Shown: piece after piece, positions 45,851 through 54,099 of the stretch
Position numbering within the stretch: the first letter of the stretch is position 1
How the letters are laid out: every line of letters begins with the position of its first letter
Source of the DNA: Opitutaceae bacterium UBA2377
GTDB taxonomy: Bacteria > Verrucomicrobiota > Verrucomicrobiia > Opitutales > Opitutaceae
NCBI GenBank assembly: GCA_002344205.1
Contig: DDSZ01000019.1
Location: 5,728-69,727 of the forward strand
DNA length: 64,000 nucleotides
Reading direction: 5' to 3'
Notes under the pieces: generated by a model
What the model saw: the letters and a program-made list of their open reading frames with translations, nothing else
Told to the model about the DNA's origin: nothing
The model's database searches: none
Position numbers and translations under genes: made by a program

Positions 45851-45870
45851 ATTTCACGTAACCGTGAAAT
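45851..45870. promoter_or_regulatory. Palindrome ATTTCACG/CGTGAAAT upstream of fecI
   Basis: Arms of 8 bases are separated by TAAC. Outer arms GCGCCG (45841-45846) and CGGCGC (45877-45882) extend the symmetry. The ATTTCAC/GTGAAAT half sites also occur upstream of the tryptophanase-type gene. A repressor site is possible; a stem-loop is the alternative. Confidence 0.45.
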
Positions 45871-45911
45871 GTTGTTCGGCGCCACGGGCAGGCAAGGAGG
45901 GGTTGCGCGGG

Positions 45912-46835
45912 TCAACGCCGGGCGACTACGCGGTGGCGGAGGACGCCGAGGCGCTCGATTTCCAGCTCGACCACATCGCCGGGCTTGAGCCAGCCGTCGG
46001 TGTTTTCCGGTCCCAGCTCAAGGATGCAGCCGGTGCCGACGGTGCCCGTGCCGATCAGGTCGCCGGGAAACAGCTCCGCATCGCGCGAGGCCTGCGCGAT
46101 CAGCCGCGGGATCGAGTGATGCAACGCGGCCACATTCCCGCGGGACAACTCCCGTCCGTTGACCCGGGCAACCATCTCCAAGTCCAGCTTTTCCCCCGTG
46201 ATCCGGTCGGCGCACGCGTCCCGTGTCACCAACCAAGGGCCAAGACCCGTGGCAAAATCTTTCCCCTTCGCCGGGCCAAGCCCGACCGTGACCTCAATCC
46301 GCTGCAGATCGCGGGCACTGAAGTCGTTGAGGATCGTGAACCCCGCCACGTGGTCCCACGCCCGCTCAACGGCGATGTCGCGGCCCGCCCGGCCGATGAT
46401 GATGCCCAGTTCGAGTTCGAAATCGAGTTCCTGCGAACCCGCCGGGGCGTTCACTTCACCTTCGTGGCCGACCAACGCGCTCGGGTTGGAAAAATAAAAA
46501 ACCGGGAGGTCATACCACGCCGGCACCATCTCCAGCCCGCGCCGGGCCCGGCAGGTTTTTACATGCTGCTCAAAGGCGTAAAAATCCCGAAAGGCCGGCG
46601 GGCGCAACACCGGCGGCAGAAACAGAAACTCGCTCTCCCGGTAACGCGGCCCCGTCCAGCCCGCCGCCCGTTCCGCCGTGTGCGCGAGATGCGCCGACAC
46701 CCACGGCAGCCCGTCCTCGAGCCGCGGCACCGGCCGGCCGATGAGTCCGGCCAGCTCGATCCAGGTGCCGTCCGGAGCAGCAGCCGCCACCACGGGCTCA
46801 ACACTGGCATGGGGCAGGAGGGTCGCGAGTCGCAT
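45912..46835 (-). CDS. Fumarylacetoacetate hydrolase family protein
   Basis: 307 residues from ATG 46835. FAH superfamily: it hydrolyses fumarylacetoacetate to fumarate and acetoacetate, the last ring-derived step of tyrosine breakdown. Motifs are FYAFEQHVKTCRARRG, VFYFSNPSALVGH, ELDFELELGIIIGR (metal ligands Glu), FTILNDFSARDLQRIE, GLGPAKGKDFATGLGPWLVT and the end GTGTVGTGCILELG. The length is shorter than animal FAH, as in bacterial forms. It is divergent from phenylalanine hydroxylase. Related acylpyruvate hydrolases cannot be fully excluded. Confidence 0.88.
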   Translation of the reverse strand: MRLATLLPHASVEPVVAAAAPDGTWIELAGLIGRPVPRLEDGLPWVSAHLAHTAERAAGWTGPRYRESEFLFLPPVLRPPAFRDFYAFEQHVKTCRARRGLEMVPAWYDLPVFYFSNPSALVGHEGEVNAPAGSQELDFELELGIIIGRAGRDIAVERAWDHVAGFTILNDFSARDLQRIEVTVGLGPAKGKDFATGLGPWLVTRDACADRITGEKLDLEMVARVNGRELSRGNVAALHHSIPRLIAQASRDAELFPGDLIGTGTVGTGCILELGPENTDGWLKPGDVVELEIERLGVLRHRVVARR

Positions 46836-47023
46836 GGGATGACCTCCGCTTTTGTCCGGACCACCGGCCCGGCGCGAAGCAAAAACACAGCGGCGAAAAG
46901 TCGCCGGCCGCGGTTTAGCCCGTTCGGAGGATGGCCGCTCCCCACCCCGCCTGTTAGCATGCGACCATACAAAATGGCGCCACCTCCGTGGCGCCCGCAT
47001 CCCCACCCCAACCCGGAGATGAA

Positions 47024-47836
47024 ATGCCTTCCCCCGTTCCTGCCACCAGCCCCGGCGCGAACACGCCCACCGCGGGCGATGATCCCCGCTGCATCCCCCA
47101 CAAACTGACCGCGCCGCTGCCGGTCGGCGACGAATGTCCTTACCCTGACTACACCCCGGAGGAGCACTCCGTCTGGCGCGATCTGTTTGCCCGCCAGACG
47201 GAGCTGCTCCCGGGCCGGGCGGCCGATGAATTTCTCACCGGACTCGCCGCGCTGGATCTTGACCGCAAAAATATCCCCGCGCTGGCGGCGGTTTCCCGGC
47301 GCCTGCAGGCTGCCACCGGCTGGCGCATCGCCCGCACGCCCGGGTTGCTCGATGCGGCCGATTTCTTCGGTTACCTCGCCCGACGCATTTTTCCCTGCAC
47401 GGACTATGTCCGCGGCCGGCACGAACTTGACTACACCCCGGCGCCGGACTGCTTCCACGACATCTACGGCCACACGCCGATGATCATGCACCCGCGCTTC
47501 GCGGATTTTTACCAGAAAATCGGCCAGGCGGCCCTCGCCTGCCGGGATGCCGGCATCATGGAAGGGCTCACCCGCATCTACTGGTTCACGGTGGAGTTCG
47601 GGCTCATCCGCAATCCCGGCGGCCTGCGCATCTATGGCAACGGCATCATCTCCTCGCCGGCCGAGACGCTGCACAGTCTCACGGAAAAGGTGACCAAGCA
47701 TCCCGCCGTGCCGGAGCGCATCGCGGCGCAGTCTTACGACATCTGGCACTTTCAGGATCCGTTGTTCGTCATCGAGTCGTTCGATGCGCTGGAGGCCGAC
47801 TTCGTGCGCTGGGCGCAGGCCCACCGACTGTTGTAG
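47024..47836 (+). CDS. phhA: Phenylalanine-4-hydroxylase
   Basis: 270 residues from ATG 47024, which has a GGAGA Shine-Dalgarno nearby; the upstream GTG at 46988 is less likely. It converts Phe to Tyr with Fe(II) and a pterin cofactor. Marks of bacterial PhhA: YTPEEHSVWRDLFARQ, FFGYLARRIFPCTDYVR, HELDYTPAPDCFHDIYGHTPM (two iron His), and IYWFTVEFGLI (Glu ligand). It is divergent from the FAH gene. With HPPD and HmgA it covers the Phe/Tyr degradation route. The pterin recycling dehydratase is not seen here. Confidence 0.95.
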   Translation: MPSPVPATSPGANTPTAGDDPRCIPHKLTAPLPVGDECPYPDYTPEEHSVWRDLFARQTELLPGRAADEFLTGLAALDLDRKNIPALAAVSRRLQAATGWRIARTPGLLDAADFFGYLARRIFPCTDYVRGRHELDYTPAPDCFHDIYGHTPMIMHPRFADFYQKIGQAALACRDAGIMEGLTRIYWFTVEFGLIRNPGGLRIYGNGIISSPAETLHSLTEKVTKHPAVPERIAAQSYDIWHFQDPLFVIESFDALEADFVRWAQAHRLL

Positions 47837-47892
47837 GACACCCCTGCTCGCGAATCGCCCTTGCGAGCCGGGCGGACGGGGATATTCCCTCA

Positions 47893-48396
47893 ATGTTGCC
47901 GTCCATGCATTGTGCCGAATCCCAAATCCCTCCCACCCGCCGCCGCGCCGGGTTCACTCTCGTGGAGGTGATGATGGCTTCGACCCTGCTGCTGGTAGGT
48001 TTTGTGGGAATGATCGGGGCGGTAACACTGAGTGCCAACGGCATGGACCACGCCCGGCGCGAGACCCTCGCCGGCCAGATCCTCGCCCACGAAATCGACA
48101 AGATCCGGCTGACCTCATGGTCCGACATCAGCGGGCTCACGGCCAACAACACCACGCTAACCATCGACAGCCAGTTCACCGGCGCCGTGGCGGCCTCCGG
48201 CGCCACCTATGTGCTCACGCGCAATTTCACCAACCCCAACCCCGAGACCAATCTTCGCGAGGTCAACTTCACCGTCACCTGGACCGTGAAGACCAGCCGC
48301 ACCTCCGGCGGACAGTTGGTCACTTTCAGCTATTCCCGCCGGGCCTCGACCTATCTGGGCAAATACGGACTGCACCTGTCCTACCAGCGCTCGTGA
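47893..48396 (+). CDS. Type IV prepilin-like protein (PilV type)
   Basis: 167 residues. Prepilin leader and hydrophobic helix: RRRAG then FTLVEVMMASTLLLVGFVGMI, with cleavage after Gly20 and Glu at mature position 5. The body is Ser/Thr-rich and beta-like (WSDISGLTANNTTL, VNFTVTWTVKTSR). It resembles the minor pseudopilin PilV or GspI. Together with the next two genes it would initiate pilus or pseudopilus assembly. A TGA/GTG overlap joins it to the next gene. Confidence 0.82.
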   Translation: MLPSMHCAESQIPPTRRRAGFTLVEVMMASTLLLVGFVGMIGAVTLSANGMDHARRETLAGQILAHEIDKIRLTSWSDISGLTANNTTLTIDSQFTGAVAASGATYVLTRNFTNPNPETNLREVNFTVTWTVKTSRTSGGQLVTFSYSRRASTYLGKYGLHLSYQRS

Positions 48397-48965
48397 AAGC
48401 CCCCGTCTCCAGATTCCGTGCCGGGTTCACGCTGGTCGAGCTGCTCATCGGCCTCAGCCTCTCGGTCATGATCATGGGGGCGCTGCTCTCCAGCTACGTG
48501 TTTCTGGCGCGCAGCTTTACCCGCACCCTCGGGGTCAGCTCGGCCAACCAGCCGGCCATGGAAACCCAAGGCCGGCAGACCTTGGCGCTGTTCGCCCAGG
48601 ATGTGGCCATGGCCATCGGGATTTCCGGCACCCCCAGCGCCAGCAGCGTGACCCTGCGGCTGCCGACGGCGGCGGGCACCACCACCGTCACCTACTCCTA
48701 CAACAGCACGACCCAGACTCTCACGCGCACCCCGCAGGGCGGCGCTGCAGACATCATCCACATCAACCTGCTTGATTTCAGCTTCACCTACTACGACAGC
48801 TACGGCCGACCCTACACGACGTTCGTGAATTACCTCTCCGGCATTGATCAACTTTCCATGGCCTTCAGCGCGCAGGCCGGCAGCGTCGCCAACGGCACGC
48901 GGACCCAGGTTTACCGGGTCGCCTCGCCCAAGCTGATCATGCGCAACAAACCCTGGCTGCCGTGA
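48393..48965 (+). CDS. Type IV prepilin-like protein (PilW/GspJ type)
   Basis: 190 residues from GTG 48393 overlapping the previous stop. Leader SRFRAG is followed by FTLVELLIGLSLSVMIMGALL, the usual N-methylated helix. The C-terminal body has ETQGRQTLALFAQDVAMAIG and SGIDQLSMAFSAQAG. The order V-W-X matches minor pilin operons. Its own stop overlaps the next start (GTGA). Leader peptidase and motor genes are not in the window. Confidence 0.82.
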   Translation: MKAPVSRFRAGFTLVELLIGLSLSVMIMGALLSSYVFLARSFTRTLGVSSANQPAMETQGRQTLALFAQDVAMAIGISGTPSASSVTLRLPTAAGTTTVTYSYNSTTQTLTRTPQGGAADIIHINLLDFSFTYYDSYGRPYTTFVNYLSGIDQLSMAFSAQAGSVANGTRTQVYRVASPKLIMRNKPWLP

Positions 48966-50989
48966 TCCGTCCTATCCGCCACTCCGACCGCCGGGGCTCC
49001 GTCGTCCTCGTCGCCCTTTGCGTGATTGCCGTCATGGGCATCGGCCTGGCCGCGCATCTCGCGGTGAGCAACCAGGCCACCCGGCTGGCCAACCGCGCCT
49101 TCCAAACCAGCGTGAGCAAGCAACTGGCGGAGATGGGGCTGGAGCGCGCACTGTGGGCCTTCAACAACAACAACTGGAGCGGCTGGACCCTCAGCGGCAG
49201 CACCGCCACGCGCACGATCACCTTTGCGGCCAACAAATTCGGCAGCACCGGCGCGACCACCTCCATCAAGGTCCGGGTGGACAACTACAACGCCTTTCAA
49301 CTCGATGCCGTGTGGAACAGCACCACCCGCTACCGCATGAACGATTTCGTGCTGCACGGAGGACAATGGTATCGCGCCTTCTCGGCCAACCAAAACTCCC
49401 AGCCCAATCTCGGCTTGGCGTGGAGCGTGGCCTCCGGCTCAGCCAATGCCACCTGGAGCAACTCAGGCGCCTACAACATCGGTGACATCGTCCATCGCGC
49501 CGGCAGCTGGTATCGCTGTATCCGCACGCACACCAATCAAGGCCCACCCAATGCCACCTTCTGGTCCACCGCCCCGCTCCGTTCGCAGGACTGGACCCCG
49601 GGCGCCTACAACCTGAACGATATCGTCATGCGCGACGGGATTTGGTATCGCTGCATCCTCGCACACGCCACCAGCCAGCCGCCGCCTAACGCCACCCATT
49701 GGGCCAGCGCCGCCACCTGGAGCGCGGAGGAAGCCTTTGCCGGAGTTCCACCGGGCACCACTTACTGGAGCGATGCGCAGCGGCTTGCCGCCCATGCTTG
49801 GAATTCTGCGGCCAACTACAGCGTCGGCGACTACGTCGCCCACGGCGGGGTCTGGTATCGCTGCATCGCCAATCACACCAACAAGGTCCCCTTTGACGCG
49901 ACCTATTGGGCCACCAATGCCCCGGTGATCTACACCGAGGGCACGGTCGTCCTCCCCGATGCCACCGGCACGACGCTCCGCACGCAACTGCGCGCGCTGG
50001 TGGCGCCCGCCCCGCTGTTTCCCAACGCCGCCGCCGCAACCGAGACTGTTACTTTCAGCTCGGGCGGCACCGTGGACAGCTACGACTCATCCCGGGGGGC
50101 CGGCGTCGGCTACAATCCCGAAACCTACAACTCAAATCTTTCCCCCTACAGCGGCACCGCCCGCAACCTCGGCTGGTCTGCCGTAATTGCCGGCGGCAAT
50201 ACCGGCGCCACGGCCGTTACCCTCACCAGTCCGGCAGTCCGCGGCTACGTGGCCGCACCTTCCAGCCCTTCGAGCCCTTTCGCCCCGCGGGTTTCGTTCG
50301 GCGCCTCCGCCACGGTCAAGGGGCCGAACAGCCCGGGAGCGCCCAACGTGGATCTTACCCGGATCAGCCGCAGCCCGTTCATTCCGCAGCCCGACATCGT
50401 CACGCCCAATGTCGGCACCGTGACCGCCCTGCCCAACAGCAATGCCACCCATGAGCTGGGCAACGCGCAGGACACCACCTGGCAAACCTACCGTTTCGCG
50501 GGCAACCTGGATATCCGCGACAACCGCATCTACAACATCAACGGCCCGGTGAGGATCGTCGTCACCGGCACCTACTACCACAGTCTCTACGGCGGCTCCG
50601 CGCGCATCAACGTCCTGAACAACGGCACGGCCAAACTGGAGATGTTCATCGGGGGTGACCTCGCCATCTACGGCAACGGCATCGACAACCAGTCCAAATT
50701 GCCCCGCAACGTAGCCATCTACGCCACGACCACCGCCACCGCGCCGGATATCAGCACCGCCACCCCTTTCCACGGCGTGCTCTACATGCCCAACGGGCGA
50801 TTCAATGTTCTCGGCGCCAACCGCATCCTCTATGGCGCCCTTTCGGCCCGGAATCTGATCTTCGGAGGAGTGACCAATCTGCGCTACGACACCACCCTCC
50901 GCCAAACCACCTTCAGCGGCGTCGAACCCTCCTACCTGCTGACCGAGTGGCGGGAGCTCACGGCCAGCGGTGAACGGATCACTTTCTGA
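48962..50989 (+). CDS. PilX-like protein with four CBM5/12-type modules
   Basis: 675 residues from GTG 48962. N-terminus: RRGSVVLVALCVIAVMGIGLAAHLAV (PilX-type helix without a GFTLVE motif). Four repeats of a chitin-binding type 3 (CBM5/12) pattern then follow at about 116-158, 162-206, 210-251 and 277-320: a Trp, a Y-x(3)D-x-V core, WYRC and a closing W (for example YSVGDYVAHGGVWYRCIANH). From about residue 470 a region resembling the DUF7305 domain seen in PilX-like proteins follows (YMPNGRFNVLGANRILYGAL). It may place sugar-binding modules on a pilus. Confidence 0.75.
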   Translation: MIRPIRHSDRRGSVVLVALCVIAVMGIGLAAHLAVSNQATRLANRAFQTSVSKQLAEMGLERALWAFNNNNWSGWTLSGSTATRTITFAANKFGSTGATTSIKVRVDNYNAFQLDAVWNSTTRYRMNDFVLHGGQWYRAFSANQNSQPNLGLAWSVASGSANATWSNSGAYNIGDIVHRAGSWYRCIRTHTNQGPPNATFWSTAPLRSQDWTPGAYNLNDIVMRDGIWYRCILAHATSQPPPNATHWASAATWSAEEAFAGVPPGTTYWSDAQRLAAHAWNSAANYSVGDYVAHGGVWYRCIANHTNKVPFDATYWATNAPVIYTEGTVVLPDATGTTLRTQLRALVAPAPLFPNAAAATETVTFSSGGTVDSYDSSRGAGVGYNPETYNSNLSPYSGTARNLGWSAVIAGGNTGATAVTLTSPAVRGYVAAPSSPSSPFAPRVSFGASATVKGPNSPGAPNVDLTRISRSPFIPQPDIVTPNVGTVTALPNSNATHELGNAQDTTWQTYRFAGNLDIRDNRIYNINGPVRIVVTGTYYHSLYGGSARINVLNNGTAKLEMFIGGDLAIYGNGIDNQSKLPRNVAIYATTTATAPDISTATPFHGVLYMPNGRFNVLGANRILYGALSARNLIFGGVTNLRYDTTLRQTTFSGVEPSYLLTEWRELTASGERITF

Positions 50990-51100
50990 CCTGCCCGCCG
51001 CCAACGGCCTGTCCGCCTGCCCCCTGCCTGAGCCCGTTGCAGGGGAGCAACTTGTTCTCGCATTGCGGGTCGTCTAGGCTATTCCGGTTTCAACTGCTCC

Positions 51101-52144
51101 ATGTCCCTGCTTACCCGCAAGGCCCGCCACGGCCTGCTTTTCAATCTTACCAGTAATTTTCTCCAGCTCGCCCGGATCGAGCGGCTGGATGAAAAGCCGC
51201 TGGACCTGCGGGATTTCTCGGAGCTGGGGCCGGACGACGGCAAGGCCTGCGCCGCCTGGATCGACCGCCATCTCGGGGAGCGGCGCCGCGGCCACTACCA
51301 CCCTGCCTATTGCGGCTTTCATCCCCCGGAGCGCGTCCTTATCCGCGAGATCATCACGCCGCGCCGGCTGCCCGAGCCCGGTTACCTCCAGGGCATCCTC
51401 GCCGAGCACGCCCGGCTCGCCTCTGCCCGCGACTGGTTTGTCGTCGCCCTCAATCCCATGGACGGCACCCCGCTGCCGGCCGACGGCAACCCCCGGCATG
51501 CACTCATCCTCGGCCTGCCGCGCGAGGCCATCCGCCGGGCGCAGGCCCATTTGCTCGAGTTCGGCCTCCGGCCGCGCCGGCTCGAAGTCAGCACCCTCGG
51601 CCTGCTCGGCGCCCTCACCCGCCACCGCGGCCAGAGCGGCTACGCCCACGCCATCGCCGTCTGCGAAATCGAGCTCAGCCAGACGCGCCTCTACATCATC
51701 GCCAAGGACGGCGTGCATGTGCTCAACTCCCTGCCGCACGGTCTGCTCTCCATCACCGAGGCCGCCATGAAGGAGCTCGACGCCCCCGATGCCATCGTCG
51801 CCCGCCGCCTGCTGGAGACCCCCACCGAGGAACTCGTCGCCCACGGCCGCAAGCTCACCCGCGTGCTCTCCCGCCACTTCAAGCCCGCGGTTGACCACTT
51901 CGAGCTGAAGACCGGCCATCGCATCGACGCGCTCCACTGCACCCACCTGCCGACCAAGCTCGGCTGGCTCGCCCCCGCCCTCGGTGCCGCCGTGGACCTG
52001 CAGCTCATCGAGCCCGACTTGGCCGCGCTCATGGGCGAAGCCGGCATCAAGGTTTCCGACGACGGCGAGCCCGTGAGTCCCAACTGGCTCGCCAGCCTGA
52101 GCCTCGTCTCCGAACTGGCCCCCACCAACGAGGTCACCGCATGA
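51101..52144 (+). CDS. PilM-like pilus assembly ATPase-fold protein
   Basis: 347 residues. A divergent actin-like (PilM/GspL cytoplasmic) fold: VCEIELSQTRLYIIAKDGVHV is one beta-beta strand pair, with HALILGLPREAIRRAQAHLLEFGLRPRRLEVSTLGLLGAL upstream. The N-terminus LTRKARHGLLFNLTSNFLQLARIE fits the beginning of such proteins. Overlap (ATGA) with the PilN-like gene and the order support PilM. It would anchor the PilN-PilO ring on the cytoplasmic side. Similarity is weak, so the call rests largely on context. Confidence 0.65.
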   Translation: MSLLTRKARHGLLFNLTSNFLQLARIERLDEKPLDLRDFSELGPDDGKACAAWIDRHLGERRRGHYHPAYCGFHPPERVLIREIITPRRLPEPGYLQGILAEHARLASARDWFVVALNPMDGTPLPADGNPRHALILGLPREAIRRAQAHLLEFGLRPRRLEVSTLGLLGALTRHRGQSGYAHAIAVCEIELSQTRLYIIAKDGVHVLNSLPHGLLSITEAAMKELDAPDAIVARRLLETPTEELVAHGRKLTRVLSRHFKPAVDHFELKTGHRIDALHCTHLPTKLGWLAPALGAAVDLQLIEPDLAALMGEAGIKVSDDGEPVSPNWLASLSLVSELAPTNEVTA

Positions 52145-52740
52145 GCGCCGACGGCGACCAACTCAACCTCAGCGCGCACTGGCATGTGGACTGCCGGATC
52201 GTGGCCGATCTGCCGGAAGACAGCATCATCGGCGTCCGCTTCCTCATCAATCTCTCGATGGGAGCCCTGACCCTCGCCATCGCCCTGGGTGTTGCCTGGC
52301 TGTTCTACGGCAACCTCGCCCTGCGGGAATCGCTCAGCGACTGGGAAAAACGGCTCGCCGAGCGCCGGGTCGAAATCGCCGAGGTCGAAAACCTGCAGCT
52401 CGCGTTCAACCGCGAGGCCGTGGCGGTGGATCTCGCCCACGAGCTCATCCACAGCCGGCTGCCGGTGACGGATTTTGTGCAGCAGCTCGGCCGCACCCGC
52501 CCCGACCTGATGGTCATCGACCTCATCGAGCGCAGCGGCAACCTCATCGTCATCCGCGGGAGCCTGCGCGAATCGTCGGAGCGTGCCAGCCGCCTGTTAA
52601 CCGCCTACGTGCAGCGGCTGCGCGAGGATCCGGCGGTGGGGCCGCCCTTTCAGGACATTGTCATCTCCAGCCTCGAACGCCTCAGCGAAGGCGACATGAT
52701 CCGCTTCGAGCTCACCTTCCGCCTCAAGCCGGAGAACTGA
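52141..52740 (+). CDS. PilN-like inner-membrane assembly protein
   Basis: 199 residues. A cytoplasmic N-terminus (INLSAHW-like LNLSAHWHVDCRIVADLPEDS), one transmembrane helix (about residues 35-60, LSMGALTLAIALGVAWLFY), and then a coiled coil (LSDWEKRLAERRVEIAEVENL) and a ferredoxin-like end (VIDLIERSGNLIVIRGSLRESSERA). This is the PilN layout. The ATGA overlap with PilM and 2-base gap to PilO confirm an operon. Direct sequence identity is low. Confidence 0.68.
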   Translation: MSADGDQLNLSAHWHVDCRIVADLPEDSIIGVRFLINLSMGALTLAIALGVAWLFYGNLALRESLSDWEKRLAERRVEIAEVENLQLAFNREAVAVDLAHELIHSRLPVTDFVQQLGRTRPDLMVIDLIERSGNLIVIRGSLRESSERASRLLTAYVQRLREDPAVGPPFQDIVISSLERLSEGDMIRFELTFRLKPEN

Positions 52741-52742
52741 CC

Positions 52743-53300
52743 ATGCTCCGAGAATTTTTCCAAAACCTGCAGCCCACGCTGAAGCGCTACCTCTTCAGCA
52801 GCGTGTGTGCCGGCCTGAGTCTGACCCTCTTGATCGGGGCGGTCATTCTCTGGTTGGACCAGCGCGCGCTCGCCCAGCGGCTCCAGACCCGCACCGCCCA
52901 AGGCGAGGCCGTGCTCACCGCGCTCGCCGCCGGCCCCGTCCTCCGCGACACCCTGGCCCAAGTGCGCAAGGCCTCGGCCAGCATCACCGCCAACCTTGTA
53001 GATGAGCCCAACCTCGCCGAAAACCTCTGGTATTTCTACAACTTGGAGGAAAGCACCCGCGTGCGCCTGCGCGACCTCAACCAGCTCTCCTCTCAGGCCG
53101 TCGCCGGCGACGCCACCTACCGTCTCATCCCTTACTCTTTGCGCGTCACCGGCACTTTCCCGCAGGTGATGGATTTTATGCAAAAACTGGAGACCGGCCC
53201 CAAGCTGGCCAAAATCCGTGCCTTCAGCCTCAACCGGCTGGATGCGGAGGGTCTCAATGTTGCCCTCCAAATCGACGTCGTCCTGCTCGGCAAGCCATGA
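52743..53300 (+). CDS. PilO-like inner-membrane assembly protein
   Basis: 185 residues. A membrane helix near residues 15-40 (FSSVCAGLSLTLLIGAVILWL), a coiled region (QRLQTRTAQGEAVL), and a C-terminal ferredoxin-like half (YRLIPYSLRVTGTFPQVMDFMQKLETGPKLAKIRAFSL), a very typical PilO feature. It pairs with PilN to form the periplasmic alignment complex. The gene overlaps the next by ATGA. Confidence 0.72.
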   Translation: MLREFFQNLQPTLKRYLFSSVCAGLSLTLLIGAVILWLDQRALAQRLQTRTAQGEAVLTALAAGPVLRDTLAQVRKASASITANLVDEPNLAENLWYFYNLEESTRVRLRDLNQLSSQAVAGDATYRLIPYSLRVTGTFPQVMDFMQKLETGPKLAKIRAFSLNRLDAEGLNVALQIDVVLLGKP

Positions 53301-53761
53301 AGCCATCCCGTCCACTTCTCGCCGGTCTGATCGCGGTTGCGGTGCTCACCCCGGCCCACGCCCTGGTGCCCATTGATCTCGCGCGCCTCAAGCTGACCGG
53401 CGACCGGATCAACCAGCTCTACCAGCCGCGCACCGACACGCCGCCGCCGGTCAATCCCCGCCACAACCCCTTCCGCATCGGCGGCGATCCCCTGCCGATA
53501 GACAACCGCGGCCAAGATGATGCCCACGCCGTCACCAGCGACGAGGTCCTCCTGCGCCAGGCCGCCGCCACCCTGAAAGTGAGCGGCGTGCTGGAAATCG
53601 GCGGCACGCTGCGCCTGTCCATCAACACCGCCAACTACGGTGTCGGCGATGTGCTGCAGGTGCGGCTCGGCAGCGGCAATGTCTTTCTCCGCGTGGCGGC
53701 GATCACCCCCCGCAGCGTCACCCTCCGCCTCAACGAGGCGGAGCTCGTGCAGTCGTTCTAA
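53297..53761 (+). CDS. PilP-like exported protein
   Basis: 154 residues. An N-terminal signal peptide (LLAGLIAVAVLTPAHA) is followed by a linker with PPVNPRHNPFRIGG and a beta-rich end: LKVSGVLEIGGTLRLSINTANYGVGDVLQVRLG, then VFLRVAAITPRSVTLRLNEAEL. The HR-domain pattern (short beta sandwich with G-V/G-D turns) is like PilP or GspC. It would link the inner-membrane complex to a secretin. No secretin gene follows in the window. Confidence 0.6.
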   Translation: MKPSRPLLAGLIAVAVLTPAHALVPIDLARLKLTGDRINQLYQPRTDTPPPVNPRHNPFRIGGDPLPIDNRGQDDAHAVTSDEVLLRQAAATLKVSGVLEIGGTLRLSINTANYGVGDVLQVRLGSGNVFLRVAAITPRSVTLRLNEAELVQSF

Positions 53762-54099
53762 GCCGGGGACCCACGCAGTCAGATGTAGGCAGTGCGCTGG
53801 CGCGCGCTCCGGGAAAGCGCCCGCAAGCGGGCTTCCTACCCTAAGCCAATGCTGCCCGGGCGGGACCGCCCGGGCCACTGCGATCCCCCTGACTGCCCCA
53901 TTGATGGTGAATGGTCGGGACTGATCGCGAGGACCGCGACGGTATCCGCCCGCTCCGCGGGTGACAATCGCGTGTCATACCCGGCCGCGATTGTTACTTT
54001 TGCCCTATGGTGGCTCCCGGTCCCGTGGCATAAAGTCCGCTATGACGTGGTCGGCATTCGCCAACCACGCCGGATTGCCAACCTATCCGCCCTACCACC
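53762..54099. other. Intergenic region with palindromes, no gene
   Basis: 338 bases after the PilP-like gene. The first 115 bases hold two strong inverted repeats: GCCCGC-AA-GCGGGC near 53819-53832, and the 22-base element at 53854-53875. The rest contains no supported ORF; the receptor starts at 54100. Confidence 0.55.
53854..53875. repeat. Perfect palindrome GCCCGGGCGG/CCGCCCGGGC
   Basis: Two exact 10-base arms with 2 central bases. Preceded by GCCCGCAAGCGGGC and TTCCTACCC. It probably belongs to the extragenic palindromic repeats of this genome. Confidence 0.6.
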
